Of a stretch of 64,000 bases of DNA, positions 23,126 through 32,965 are shown in pieces (position 1 is the stretch's first letter; every line of letters starts with the position of its first letter). Origin of the DNA: Meconema thalassinum. Its lineage: Eukaryota > Arthropoda > Insecta > Orthoptera > Tettigoniidae. The notes below the pieces were generated by a model that ran no database searches, was not told the origin of the DNA, and saw only the letters and a list, made by a program, of their open reading frames with translations. The translations under genes were made by a program, and so were the position numbers. Location of the stretch: positions 527,948,861 through 528,012,860 of the forward strand of contig OX336390.1 of NCBI GenBank assembly GCA_946902985.2. The letters are read 5' to 3'.

Positions 23126-25792
23126 CAGCGGACAGGAGTCTTGCTTCCCGCTGTAGAAGCCCTACTTACTTAATTTTAGCTAGAAGTCTAGTCATAATGG
23201 GGTCGTCTCTAGGGTCATCCCCTGAGTCCAGCGCGGAGTGAGCTATTTCTCCCACCATCCTCAGAAAGACTTCCCTGCAGGTCTTGGCGTCGCTGACCGT
23301 GGCACAGAGTGGGTGTAGCATCCCTTCCTCCCAGGGGCAGTTTAGGTGCACCTAGGATTCCAGAGCTTGCCCGGCCAGGCCGCGAGTGCCTCAACCTTAC
23401 GTGGTTCGTCTGTTTGGTCTAGTCGTCAAGTTACTAGGGTAAGGCTCATCATCGCCTTTTTTCCTCTCAAAGTGCGGTGCCTTTGGCCTTTGGCTTATGC
23501 CGCTATCATCAATCAGAGTGTTTCAGATTCCTTTACCTTTAAAATAAAATAAAAATGGGCGTAACCTGTGTAAATAATTTAAAAATGTAAAATGTAAAAT
23601 ATTTCAAGTGTTGTGGGGTTGTAGAGCTTCTAAGTGCATAGACTACTTCAGGTCTACTATTGCTACGTCAGCTGTCCAGCGATAATGCTCTGTTAACCCT
23701 TCATGGAGGTGTTAGTAGGGTCTATGATGTCAGGTACCCTGTTATTAGGATCTGGGGGTAGTTATTTGTAGAGTGGGCTGAAAGCATGGTAGGAAGAGGT
23801 TGTGCATCTTTGGGCTCAAATAAATGGTGGCCGTGAGCCGGTAATGCTACTAGGACTGCTCCTACAATGAGTGGACTGGGGCAGGTAATTCCCGGGATTG
23901 CAAAAATATAAAAATGCCATGCAGGTTTGATAGTGATAACCCTGGTAAATGGATGGTTTACTCATGCAGGTATCTGGATATGAGGCATCTGCACTCATAT
24001 AAGGATAGGCGTATGCTGAGGCGTAATAATAATATATCCCTGTCATGCGGGAGTATTTAATTAACAAAAGTGGTTAATATATATATAATTGTGGCCTCAT
24101 CTCTCATTTGGAGATGCGCATTATGCTTATTTGATGTTTGCCGACCCACCCCTAATACTCAGGTGGTAGCATCGTGATCCAAGGCGTAGTAAGCCTTCTC
24201 TTTAGACGCATGAAGTCTATCAACCCTTTGTGTATACTTTGTAATGTAGTGTAGCTGTTTTGATCGTGTTCATGTGTCTGCGTTGGTCGTGTTGGACGTG
24301 GGAAGGTTATTGGAAGGGAGTAAGGTGGTACGATGGTAGCCTGTGCTCCTGTCATCCTCCCTTGGTCCATGTCTGCTTTCTATCCGCTCCTTGGGATAGT
24401 AAAGCGTCACGACCTAATCTGGTCTGCCATTTGTAGTGTGAATGTGGCCAGTGGTCGTAGTGCGACTGGCCATGTCCTAATCGCCTGGAATGATTTATTT
24501 TAGGAATAGAATCGCGAAAAGAAGTTATTAGGGGGGAGGTCTTGTTTCCTCAGAGCCCCTGTCTGTGTTCGCTCCTGATTAGTGAGCGCGTGTGTGTGTG
24601 ACTATGTCCCGTTACACCATGCGAACGGTTGGTCTGTTATATGCTAAGTCGTAATGTGTATCGCGTGTGTGGGCAGGAGGTGCCCGTGGCCTGTCAACGT
24701 CTTTGAGAACGTGCTCCTATGGGCCCAAGATAAGTTCCGATCTGTCACGTCTTGTCCATTGCTGAATGCTTTTGCAGTGTTAAAAAATGTATGGTATTAT
24801 GATTGTTTTGCGTTTGTAATTTCATGGTCAATGCCGATAAACAATAGTGTCTTGTCACCAGCAGTATTGCAGTATGACGAGATCTGCAAGTCAGTATTTT
24901 CGTCATGTTGTGTTTACATTTGTCTGCGTACGTGATTTTTCGCCAGTATGTGAGTGTTGTCACCGTTCTAGATTCCGGACGGTCCAATGTGTCAATTTGT
25001 CCTATTTGGCTGGAACTGTTGTGTGGTCACTATTCCGTAAGACCTTTGTCTTACGAAATTTCTATACCTGTGTTTGGGAAATATATTTTTCATGTCCGGT
25101 GTCACTGAAATTCTATGCCTGGCTTTTGGCCGAAGGAAATGTGGTATTATCTGGTTCTGTAGTTGTATGGGCCAATTTTGGTGTGATTGGAAGCCTGGAT
25201 AGCTGTTTTCCTGGTGTCCGATTTTCGCTGGGATTTGAACCCGTGATTTTATGTCATTCTCTGTGTTCTATGTCTGCGTTGTGTTTCAGGGATTGAGGTG
25301 TCCTCAGTGTGGTTTTTGCTTGTGTTTCTCGTACCAAAAATACCGTTGGCTAGTTAGTTTTTGGTACGAGTGTGGTGTGTGATCATGGGTTCGGACCCGG
25401 GGTGCTGTAAAGACGTGGTATGCCGCTATTTGTGCCGTATATATTATGGCACATTCCCCGTGTATTTGCAATGCGCAAATGAAAGTACGCATACCTGTGC
25501 AGAGTTTGTATGTTTTTGAATTCTCCTCGTAGTGTAATTTGTGAGTTATGAGGTGTTTGGACTCGGCTTAAATGATGCCGTGTGTTCTGCTCTGAGAGCT
25601 GCTAGTATATTGCTGTCTGTAAGCGTGCAGGTTATCCATGAGACCTGCGTTATCGCTGAGTGTGTCAGTATTGAATTACAATGTCGTGCACGCTCGCTTG
25701 TTACTTGTTTTGATAATGCTGTGTGTCCGGCACATGTGTGTCTAGTCGGCTTGCTCTCTGTGACTGTGAGTAGTGCTTTTCGCACTGTAAAA

Positions 25793-25923
25793 AAAAGGAG
25801 GGAAACTTGTGGTTTAACGTGACCGTTAATCTGTAGATCATGAGCCACGGGACTTCCGTTTTACGCGGAATCCAAACCACAGGCCATGGCATTTCACTTC
25901 GAAAGTCTCACTTGCATTGGCCA
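25793..25923 (-). mobile_element. SINE family A, headless antisense copy
   Basis: This matches the tail of the SINE at 35-226 in reverse orientation and stops just after the position of box B, so the tRNA head is missing. A direct repeat CACTGTAAAA brackets it (about 25783-25792 and 25924-25933). It inserted into the 3' region of the gypsy. Confidence 0.7.
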
Positions 25924-26325
25924 CACTGTAAAAGAACCTCTCATTAACTACATTTGTGTCCCTAAATTTTGTGTTACTGTGACGTGGTTCGAGTATGTCC
26001 CTATCCGTTGTTGAAAATGTCGTTATACACGAGTGTGTCCGGGCCGCTAGTCGCGTGTTTGGTGACTAGATGCCGGAGGCGATTTTGTTGTTTTTCATTT
26101 ATGACATTGTTAGTGGAACTGTCCCAATCTATTTTAGCTTCCTATTTTTCTATCCTGTAATTGGATAGCTACCCGACCTTATGTTCCTGGTATTCAGAAG
26201 GTTGCGGGTTTTGAGACCGTCTTTTCTCAGAGTAATTGTTTCTGGCGCCATTCTAGGCTGTGTCTCCGGGACAGTTCTGTTGAGTGTTAGGATCGTGTCC
26301 CGGTGCGGTCAATGAGGTTCGAAGG

Positions 26326-26868
26326 CTATTTCTTGGCCTTCTTTCCACGTCTGCCAGTGGGATCATTTCCTTTTCGTTTGGTAGTGTTCCCGCCTGTGCG
26401 TGTAGGTGTGGGAGCTTTGCGTGTATGATATGCCTTCATACGGCGAGCGTGAATAGTGTCTTTTATGAGTTTTCTCCCATGGCGCACGCTCACTATATAA
26501 TTTAGGTCAGATACCTTCCTGCAGACTTTGAAGGGACCTGACCAGCGTGGCAGGAGGAATTCGGACACGTTTTTCTTGCGGGCGGAATTGGAAACCATAA
26601 CCAATTGCCCGGGTGTGTATTCCACGGTCTTCCTATGCCGATCGTATCGCTCTTTCTGTTTCTTTTGCGCCGCGGCTATGTTCTTTCTAGCGTTCATTCG
26701 CGCTATCTGTAAGTGCTCTAGCCGGGCAGCATTGTCCGTGTAGGCGTCCTGTGGGATACATATATTGTCTGGGTGTGTATCCGTGCAGTAGGAAGTGTGG
26801 AGAGTGTTTCGTAGCCGTGGATATAGAGGTATTATAACTAAAAGTAATGGCTTGCAGGTATTCATCAC
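26326..26868 (-). pseudogene. Gypsy integrase C-terminal region (third frame)
   Basis: The useful part starts near residue 30 (HPDNICIPQD) and continues the integrase after a second frame break near 26790. It contains ARMNARKNIAAAQKKQKERY and the GPF-type module LPRWSGPFKVCRKVSDLNYI, which in gypsy integrases follows the catalytic core and contacts DNA. The end is Lys/Arg/Gly-rich. It overlaps the preceding frame by about 180 bp. Confidence 0.8.
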
Positions 26869-26926
26869 AGTCTGTTCCTGCGTCCTCTGTAAATTTGGCC
26901 AGCGCTATTCCGAGTATTTTATTCAT
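26687..26926 (-). pseudogene. Gypsy integrase middle fragment (second frame)
   Basis: Just upstream of the ATG, the same frame reads TNGLTES, which supplies the catalytic Glu of the integrase triad. It continues through MNKILGIALAKF and ITFSYNTSISTATKHSPHFL, the usual gypsy core end. It is separated from the main pol frame by a one-base-type shift near 26935 at a short C run. Confidence 0.8.
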
Positions 26927-28735
26927 ACTCTCCGTGAGTCCGTTGGTTTGCGGGGAAAACTCGTGGTAGTGTATGCCTTAATCCTGAGTATCTCCAGGAA
27001 TTGTTGGAGCACTCTCGAGGTGAAAATAGTACCTCTGTCGGATAATAAGGTTTGGAATAGGCCGTATCGTGTAACTATATCAAATAGGAATTCGGCTATG
27101 CTGTTCGTGTCTGCTTTGGGAACAGCCTTTGTAATCATGTATCGTGTGAGATACTCGGTGGCCACCAGGATATATTTATTACCTTTCTGACTTGTCGTAA
27201 TGGGGCCTTTCACATCTATCCCGACTCTGTGAAATAACTCTCCCACGGGAATTGGGTTGAGTAGTCCATGAGGCTTGCCAGGTCTTGTTTTGAATCGTTG
27301 GCAAGTGTGACATGTCTTTACAAAGGTATCTATGTCGGCCTTCATGTTTACCCAATAGTACTTGTCACGGATTCTAAGGTATGTTTTATGCGTGCCTAAA
27401 TGTACCCCTGCCAGTGGGCTATTGTGGTGTCCGATCATGATATTCTCTCTCAATGATTCCGGAACCGCTATAGGTGCGTTATCGTGCATGGCCGTGGGCT
27501 TAAATTTCAGTACCCCGTCTTTGTCTAGGAAAAATCGCCTAGACAGCCGTGCTGTCTTGGAGTCCACTTTATCCAAGTTTTCTAGTGCCAATATAATCTG
27601 TTTCAAGTACGGATCACTTTCTTGCTCCTGTTTGATGTTAATCACCGTCAGGGCAAAGGTGGGCATATCGTCCCAGTCGTGGTCCTTACTGTCATCCGGG
27701 GGATCGGCTACTGGCAGCCTAGACAACCCATCTGCGTCTAGGTGTGTAGTGCCTTTCTTGTGTTTGACCACGAAGTCATATTCATACAGGCGGAATATAA
27801 ACCTGTTGAGCCGCAAATTTGGGTTTTTAAATTTGTCCCAAAAAAGCAAGCTCGCGTGGTCAGTCACTACCGTGAACTTGATACCATAGAGGTATACCCT
27901 GAAATAGTTCACTCCCCACGAAAATGCCAGCATTTCCCGCTCTGTGGCAGAGTATCTAGTCTCAACGGCCGTTAGCTTCCTGCTAGCGAAAGCGACGGGC
28001 CGTATGCGCCCTTCTGCGTCTTCCTGTAATAGGGCCGCCCCCAGCCCATACAGGCTGGCATCCACGTGTAAAAATGTGGGCCTATCACTGTGGAAGTGTT
28101 GCAGTAATGGTGGTGAGGTCAATAGTTGCTTCAGTGTGTTGAAGGCATCTATGTGTTCCTGCTTGATGCTGAAGGGCGTTTTTTCACGTGTGAGCTCAGT
28201 TAGGGGATGGGCGATGTGTGCAAACCTGTAGATATACTTCCTATAATACGATGCCAAACCAATAAAACTGCGCAATTGTTTCAAATTTGTGGGCATTGGG
28301 ATGCCCGTTATTGCGTCAGTTTTTGCTGGGTCCGGAATAATGCCCTCTCTGTTTACAATATGGCCCAATATGTTAATTTGCTGTCTGGCAAATTGACATT
28401 TCGCAGGTTTAAGCCTTAGTTTAGCTTCTCTGATCCTTGCGAAAGCCTCCTCCAAATGTACGATATGTTCATCGAAGGTATTGGAGAAAACTGTTATATC
28501 GTCCACGTACACCAATACGGAACGCCACTTAAGCCCTGAAAATGTCTTATCCACCAGCTTTTGGAAGGTTTGGCTGGCGTTACGGAGGCCCATGGGTAAC
28601 CTTGTGTAGGTATATAGCCCGTTCTCTGTAACGAACGCCAGCTTGTGCCTATCTGGTTCATAGACGGGGATTGAATAGAATCCACTATAGCAATCCATCG
28701 AACTGAACCAGCTAGCTCCACCAAGGGCTTCCAAA
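26923..28735 (-). CDS. Gypsy RT (from palm) - RNase H - integrase N-terminal part
   Basis: This is the pol polyprotein downstream of the Tc1 insertion. In order it shows the first RT catalytic Asp (WFSSMDCYSGFY), PMGLRNASQTFQ, the active site LVYVDDITVFS, the connection domain, RNase H (FLHVDASLYGLGAALL, with ATEREMLAF and VVTDHASL), the HHCC zinc domain (H...H then CHTCQRFK), and the first two integrase Asp residues (VGIDVKGPI and LLSDRGTIF). The frame then departs (SFPRKPTDSRRV) and stops. Upstream it joins 30205-31956 in frame once the transposon and one TA are discounted. Confidence 0.92.
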
Positions 28736-28737
28736 TA

Positions 28738-30202
28738 CACACATCAAAAAAAGTTTTGCATCACCTCGGTTCCAAGAGTTCCGGAACCGTTAAATACAAA
28801 GGGAATAGAGATCAACACAAACAACATTTCAGCTCGTTTTATTGCTCATGAGACCCACACATTGCATGTTGTACCATCATACAGCTAGACTTTCAGCATT
28901 TGTGGTCCAGATTGCAGTACACACCACTACCTCTAATACCCAGTAGCACGTCCTCTTGCATTGATGCATGCCTGTATTCGCCGTGGCATACTATCCACAA
29001 GTTCATCAAGACACTGTTGGTCCAAATTGTCCCACTCCTCAACGACAATTCGGCGTAAATCTCTCAGAGTGGTTGGTGGGTCAAGACGTCCATAAACAGC
29101 CCTTTTCAACATATCCCAGGCATGTTCGATAGGGTTCATGTCTGGCGAACATGCTGGCCACTGTAGTCGAGCGATGTCGTTATCTTGAAGGAACGCATTC
29201 ACAAGATGTGCACGATGAGGTCGAGAATTGTCGTCCATGAAGACAAATGCCTCTCCAATATTCTGCCGATATGGTTGCACTATGGGTCGGAGGATGTCAT
29301 TCAGGTATCGTAAAGCCGTTTCGGAGCCTTCCATGACCACCAGTGGCGTACGTCGGCCCCACATAATGCCACCCCAAAACATCAGGGAACCACCACCTTG
29401 CTGCACTCGCTGGACAGTGTGTCTAAGACGTTCAGCCTGACCAGGGTGCCTCCAAACACGTCTCCGACGATTGTCTGGTTGAAGGCATATGCGACACTCA
29501 TCGGTGAAGAGAACGTGATGCCAATTCCGTGGGGTCCATTCAGCATGTTGTTGGGCCCATCTGTACCGCGCTGCATGGTGTCGGGGTTGCAAAGCTGGAC
29601 CTCGCCATGGACGTCGGGAGTGAAGTTGCGCATCATGCAGCCTATTGCGCACAGTTTGAGTTGAAACACGACGTCCTGTGGCTGAACGAAACGCATTATT
29701 CAACATGGTGGCATTGCTGTCAGGGTTCCTCCGAGCGGCAATCCGTAAGTAGCGGTCATCCACTACAGTAGTAGCCCTTGGGCGGCCTGAGCGAGGCCTG
29801 TCATCGACAGTTCCTGTATCTCTGTACCTCCTCCATGTCCGAACAACATCGCTTTGGTTCACTCTGAGACGCCTGGAAACTTCCCTTGTTGAGAGCCCTT
29901 CTTGACACAAAGTAACAATGCGGACGCGATCGAACTGCGGTATTGACCTTCTAGGCATGGTAGAACTACAGACAACAAGAGCAGCGTACCTTCGTCATGG
30001 TGGAATGACTGGAACTGATCGGCTGTCGTACCCCCTCCGTCTAATAGGCCCTGCTCATGCATGGTTGTTTACATCTTTGAGCAGTTTTAGTGACATCTAT
30101 GAACAGTCAAAGGGACTGTATCTTGGATACAATATACACAGTCAACGTCTATATGCCGGAGATCTGGGAACCGAGGTGATGCAAAACTTTTTTTGATGTG
30201 TG
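28738..30202 (-). mobile_element. Tc1-like DNA transposon, apparently intact (1465 bp)
   Basis: Perfect 36-bp terminal inverted repeats begin CACACATCAAAAAAAG and run to CCTCGGTTCC (28738-28773 and 30167-30202). The single uninterrupted transposase gene lies between them. Perfect TIRs and an open gene inside a gypsy with about 99 percent identical LTRs point to a young insertion, possibly still mobile. Confidence 0.95.
28933..29958 (-). CDS. Tc1-like transposase (DD34E)
   Basis: The enzyme cuts and pastes DNA at TA. The 341-residue length is usual for the family. Residues about 8-60 form the paired-type helix-turn-helix DNA-binding region (CQEGLSTREVSRRLRVNQSD), followed by the GRPR-type hook (SGRPRATT). 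The catalytic triad is visible at D153 (LFTDEC), D243 (FMDDNSRPH) and E278 (SPDMNPIEHAW), with 34 residues between the last two. The ATG at 29958 gives MPRRSIPQFDR, a normal start for this clade. No internal stop or shift is seen. Confidence 0.96.
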   Translation of the reverse strand: MPRRSIPQFDRVRIVTLCQEGLSTREVSRRLRVNQSDVVRTWRRYRDTGTVDDRPRSGRPRATTVVDDRYLRIAARRNPDSNATMLNNAFRSATGRRVSTQTVRNRLHDAQLHSRRPWRGPALQPRHHAARYRWAQQHAEWTPRNWHHVLFTDECRICLQPDNRRRRVWRHPGQAERLRHTVQRVQQGGGSLMFWGGIMWGRRTPLVVMEGSETALRYLNDILRPIVQPYRQNIGEAFVFMDDNSRPHRAHLVNAFLQDNDIARLQWPACSPDMNPIEHAWDMLKRAVYGRLDPPTTLRDLRRIVVEEWDNLDQQCLDELVDSMPRRIQACINARGRATGY

Positions 30203-30204
30203 TA

Positions 30205-31956
30205 GGTGTCCGCCCTTGGTAGTGGATAACTATCATTTTCGACTAACTTATTGAGCCTCCTGTAGTCAGTACAAAATCGGTGAGATCCGTCCCGTTTTTT
30301 GGTCAGCAGAACTGGCGAGCTATAGTTTGAAATAACGGGAACGATGACCCCTGCCTCGAGCATCTCTGAGATCTGAGCGTCGATGGCGTGTCTCTCCTTC
30401 TGGCTCACTCTGAAGGGAGGCTGGTGTACTGGCCGGTCACTAGTGAGTGTGACATGGTGTTCAATGAGGTCTGTCACAGCGAGATCCTTCATTGAATGGG
30501 CAAAAATATCCCTGTTGGTCTCCAGGAGCTCCGTGAGCCTTTTATTTTGCTCCGGAGTCCGGTCCTGCCTGTGGTTCTGGTTGGCCGCCTTATCTGTTTG
30601 TGTGTCTGAGTGCTGGCTGATAGTATGTAGTGCAGAGGCCTGGTGCTCGTGATTTTCTCGCTCCGCTCGAATCCCATCTGTGTTCCTGGTGTATATCATG
30701 GGATGTGTGGTGAGCCTCTGGTCGTGCTTTAAAAGCATCTGACCGCTAGCGAAATTTATGCTAGCCTCATATCTAGCGAGAAAATCCATGCCAATTATGG
30801 CTGACGCAGAAAGATGTTCTATAACGAACATGGGGTGTGTTGTGGCAAAATGGTCTATCCTAAGATGTATGTTTGCCACCCCCGCGTTTTCTAGCGTCTG
30901 AGCATTGGCCGCTACCAGCCGGATGTCACCCGTGACACCGTGTATTTGGGCTTCGGTAACGTGTCTTCTATTAACACAACTTACTGCTGCCCCGGTGTCG
31001 ATTAGGGCCTGCACTCTGTGGCCATTTATGGTGGCGTGTATCGTGAGGGCCGATACATGAAATTCACTGCCCTGCACCGATGTGTTATGTAAGATGTATG
31101 TAGTTGTTGTTGTTGTTGTTACCGGAGTGACATGTGTACTGGGAAGGCATGGAGCGGGCCGCTTATCGTATCGGGCACGCTTAGCCTCTAGGCCTGCTTC
31201 CTGTCCCGAGTGCTTTGCCTCAGTCAGCAAAGTGCGTTCACCCAATACGTTGCCAGCTCTCTTAATCGGCCTCGCTGTTAGAATGGAAGTTTGCTGGCGA
31301 ACGTTTAATGTATTAATCGCTCCCAGCCTTCGTGTAGTTGTGTTGTTGTTGTTTCCTTCCTCTCGGGAAGGTGTGTTTGCGAACGTGACCCTGAGTTTGC
31401 CCTTGTTACCCCGTTTCTTGTTCCAGGCGGTCGCGAGTTCGACTCCTGTTGCTGGCTTCCCAGTGCCGAGCGAGCTCGCGTCCTGCGCCTGCGTGTGGTC
31501 AATTCCTACCCTGCGTTGTGATGTAGGGGGTATGGCTTTCTGTTTGGAGGGTGTGGGTGTGTTCTCAGGCTGTTTGTGTGTAATTATGAGGGGCGTATAA
31601 TGTCCCGCCTTAGGGTTTCCTGTAAAAAGTACATGCAGGTCCCTATCGAATCCCGCAGTGGAAAATAGCGGAGTCGAGTGCACATCAGTGTATACATGGA
31701 TGTTGGCTTGCAGCACCTTGCCGAGAGCGGTCACCTCTACGGCACTGGCATAAGTGCCGTCCTTACCCATGTATTTTCTGTAATCCGCCCCGGTCTGGAA
31801 TGGGTTTTCCCGCTCGTCCGACACAAAGTCTCGGTACTCTTTCCAGTTGGCCAGGATATGTTTGACCGTTTTCTGTCTGTAGTCTCCATGATAATCCTCG
31901 GTATTCCGGATTAGAAAGCTCATGGCCCTAAACAGACAGTTGCCGTCTCCTTGCAC
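30205..31956 (-). CDS. Gypsy OTU-like domain - aspartic protease - RT N-terminus
   Basis: The frame is open upstream to about 32125; the first in-frame ATG is a few codons after the OTU signature. The N-terminal part has the OTU cysteine-protease signature QGDGNCLFRAMSFL (catalytic Asp and Cys) and, about 110 residues on, AGHYTPLI with the likely catalytic His. A Lys/Thr/Asn-rich linker follows. The retroviral-type protease comes next (ALIDTGAAVSCVN, flap region, then AIIGMDFLARY). The RT fingers follow (VTLTSDRPVHQPPFRV, SPVLLTKKRDGSHRFCTDYR). Homology ends exactly at the Tc1 insertion. OTU enzymes cleave ubiquitin; whether this one acts on ubiquitin or on the polyprotein is not known from sequence. 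Confidence 0.85.
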
Positions 31957-32095
31957 GGGGTGTGTTTGGAAACGGTCCGGGGGCGGATCGTCAGCCTTAG
32001 CTTTGCCTGGCTGCTTCTTCCCCTTACTCTTGCGAGTTTGCTTGGGGGAAAGGCCTTTGTTGTGTTGTGTTGGGGGAGGAACCTCAGCCGCTTCA

Positions 32096-32965
32096 TCATA
32101 TGGCCGAACCTCCCCGTCTAGGCGTTTTTTTGGAACGTAGGAGTGCGCCTACCTGTACTGTATGTGCGCCCCCCCTCGGGGTGGCTGCGCCAGCTCCCCG
32201 CCTGCGGTGTGTGTCTAGGTGTAGGGAGTATTGCCCCCTGTCTGTCCGGCGGGGTGTCTCATCCCTGAACTCCCTCGGGTTTTCGTCGGGGAGGGGGTAG
32301 TGTTCCGGGCCCTTAGTGTATTTATCTACATTGTCCCGTCCCCTTGTGGGTTTTCTTCCCTGTCTGTTATTGCCCGGGGGTCTGTTTTCCTGTTTACGCC
32401 AGGGTGGGGTGTATATCTGCTGCTGCGGGGGCGGGTTTTCCCGTCGAGTCCCCTGTTCCCTGTACTGGGCAGCTGCATACCCCTGTCTGGTCGGGGTTGG
32501 GTTTCCTCGCCTGTCCCCATTTCCCCTGTACTGTGGGGGTGCATAGCTTTGCCTGCGCGGGGGCGGGTTCTCCCGATATTCCCCATTTCCCCTGTACTGC
32601 GGGGCTGCATAGCCTTGCCTGCGTGGGGGTGAGTTTTCCCGGTACTCCCTGTCTTCCCTGTATTGTGGGGGTGCGTAGGACTGTCTATTTGGTGGCGGGC
32701 TGTTTCGTCGGGGGATGTCGTGCTCGTACTCCTCAGGGTAGTACTCCTGTGTGTACGGGGATGGTGATCGCCGCGAGGGGTATGTCGGCTCTGTGTCCGT
32801 GTACGCTACTGGTGAATATCGAGGAGGGTAGTGTGGCCTGTCCTGTGCATGGGGTGTTGTTGGCCGCTGTGGAGGGTAGTAATTTTCCTCCCTCCCGTAG
32901 CGTCTCCTCTCTGTACCCCCTGTCCGTCTCAGGATAATAGCGCCCTTGTGTGTCTGCGTGCTCAT
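32096..32965 (-). CDS. Gypsy Gag C-terminal Pro/Arg/Tyr-rich repeat region
   Basis: This frame overlaps the end of the Gag frame and reads as its natural continuation after a shift near 32900. It contains about five imperfect units of the type QYRGNGEYRENPPPRRQSYA (DNA about 32410-32700), then basic sequence. It replaces a zinc knuckle as the probable nucleic-acid-binding tail. It ends at 32096, just after an A7 run (plus-strand T7 at 32125-32131) where the OTU/pol frame takes over. Confidence 0.65.
   Translation of the reverse strand: MSTQTHKGAIILRRTGGTERRRYGREENYYPPQRPTTPHAQDRPHYPPRYSPVAYTDTEPTYPSRRSPSPYTQEYYPEEYEHDIPRRNSPPPNRQSYAPPQYREDREYRENSPPRRQGYAAPQYRGNGEYRENPPPRRQSYAPPQYRGNGDRRGNPTPTRQGYAAAQYREQGTRRENPPPQQQIYTPPWRKQENRPPGNNRQGRKPTRGRDNVDKYTKGPEHYPLPDENPREFRDETPRRTDRGQYSLHLDTHRRRGAGAATPRGGAHTVQVGALLRSKKTPRRGGSAI

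Larger units (their letters stand above)
20634..26325 (-). other. Long 3' region of gypsy element without recognisable gene
   Basis: Between the end of integrase and the polypurine tract lies about 5.7 kb. Minus-strand frames reach only 170 codons (20634-21146, with a poly-Asp tail encoded by a TCG microsatellite at about 20743-20779), and none shows an envelope-like domain. The region contains a SINE (25793-25923) and a minisatellite (about 22935-23125). It could be a decayed extra gene or a long untranslated region. Confidence 0.55.
28736..30204. repeat. TA target duplication flanking Tc1-like element
   Basis: TA at 28736-28737 and at 30203-30204 directly flank the perfect TIRs, as expected for Tc1/mariner insertion. 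Only one TA belonged to the gypsy RT before insertion. Confidence 0.85.
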
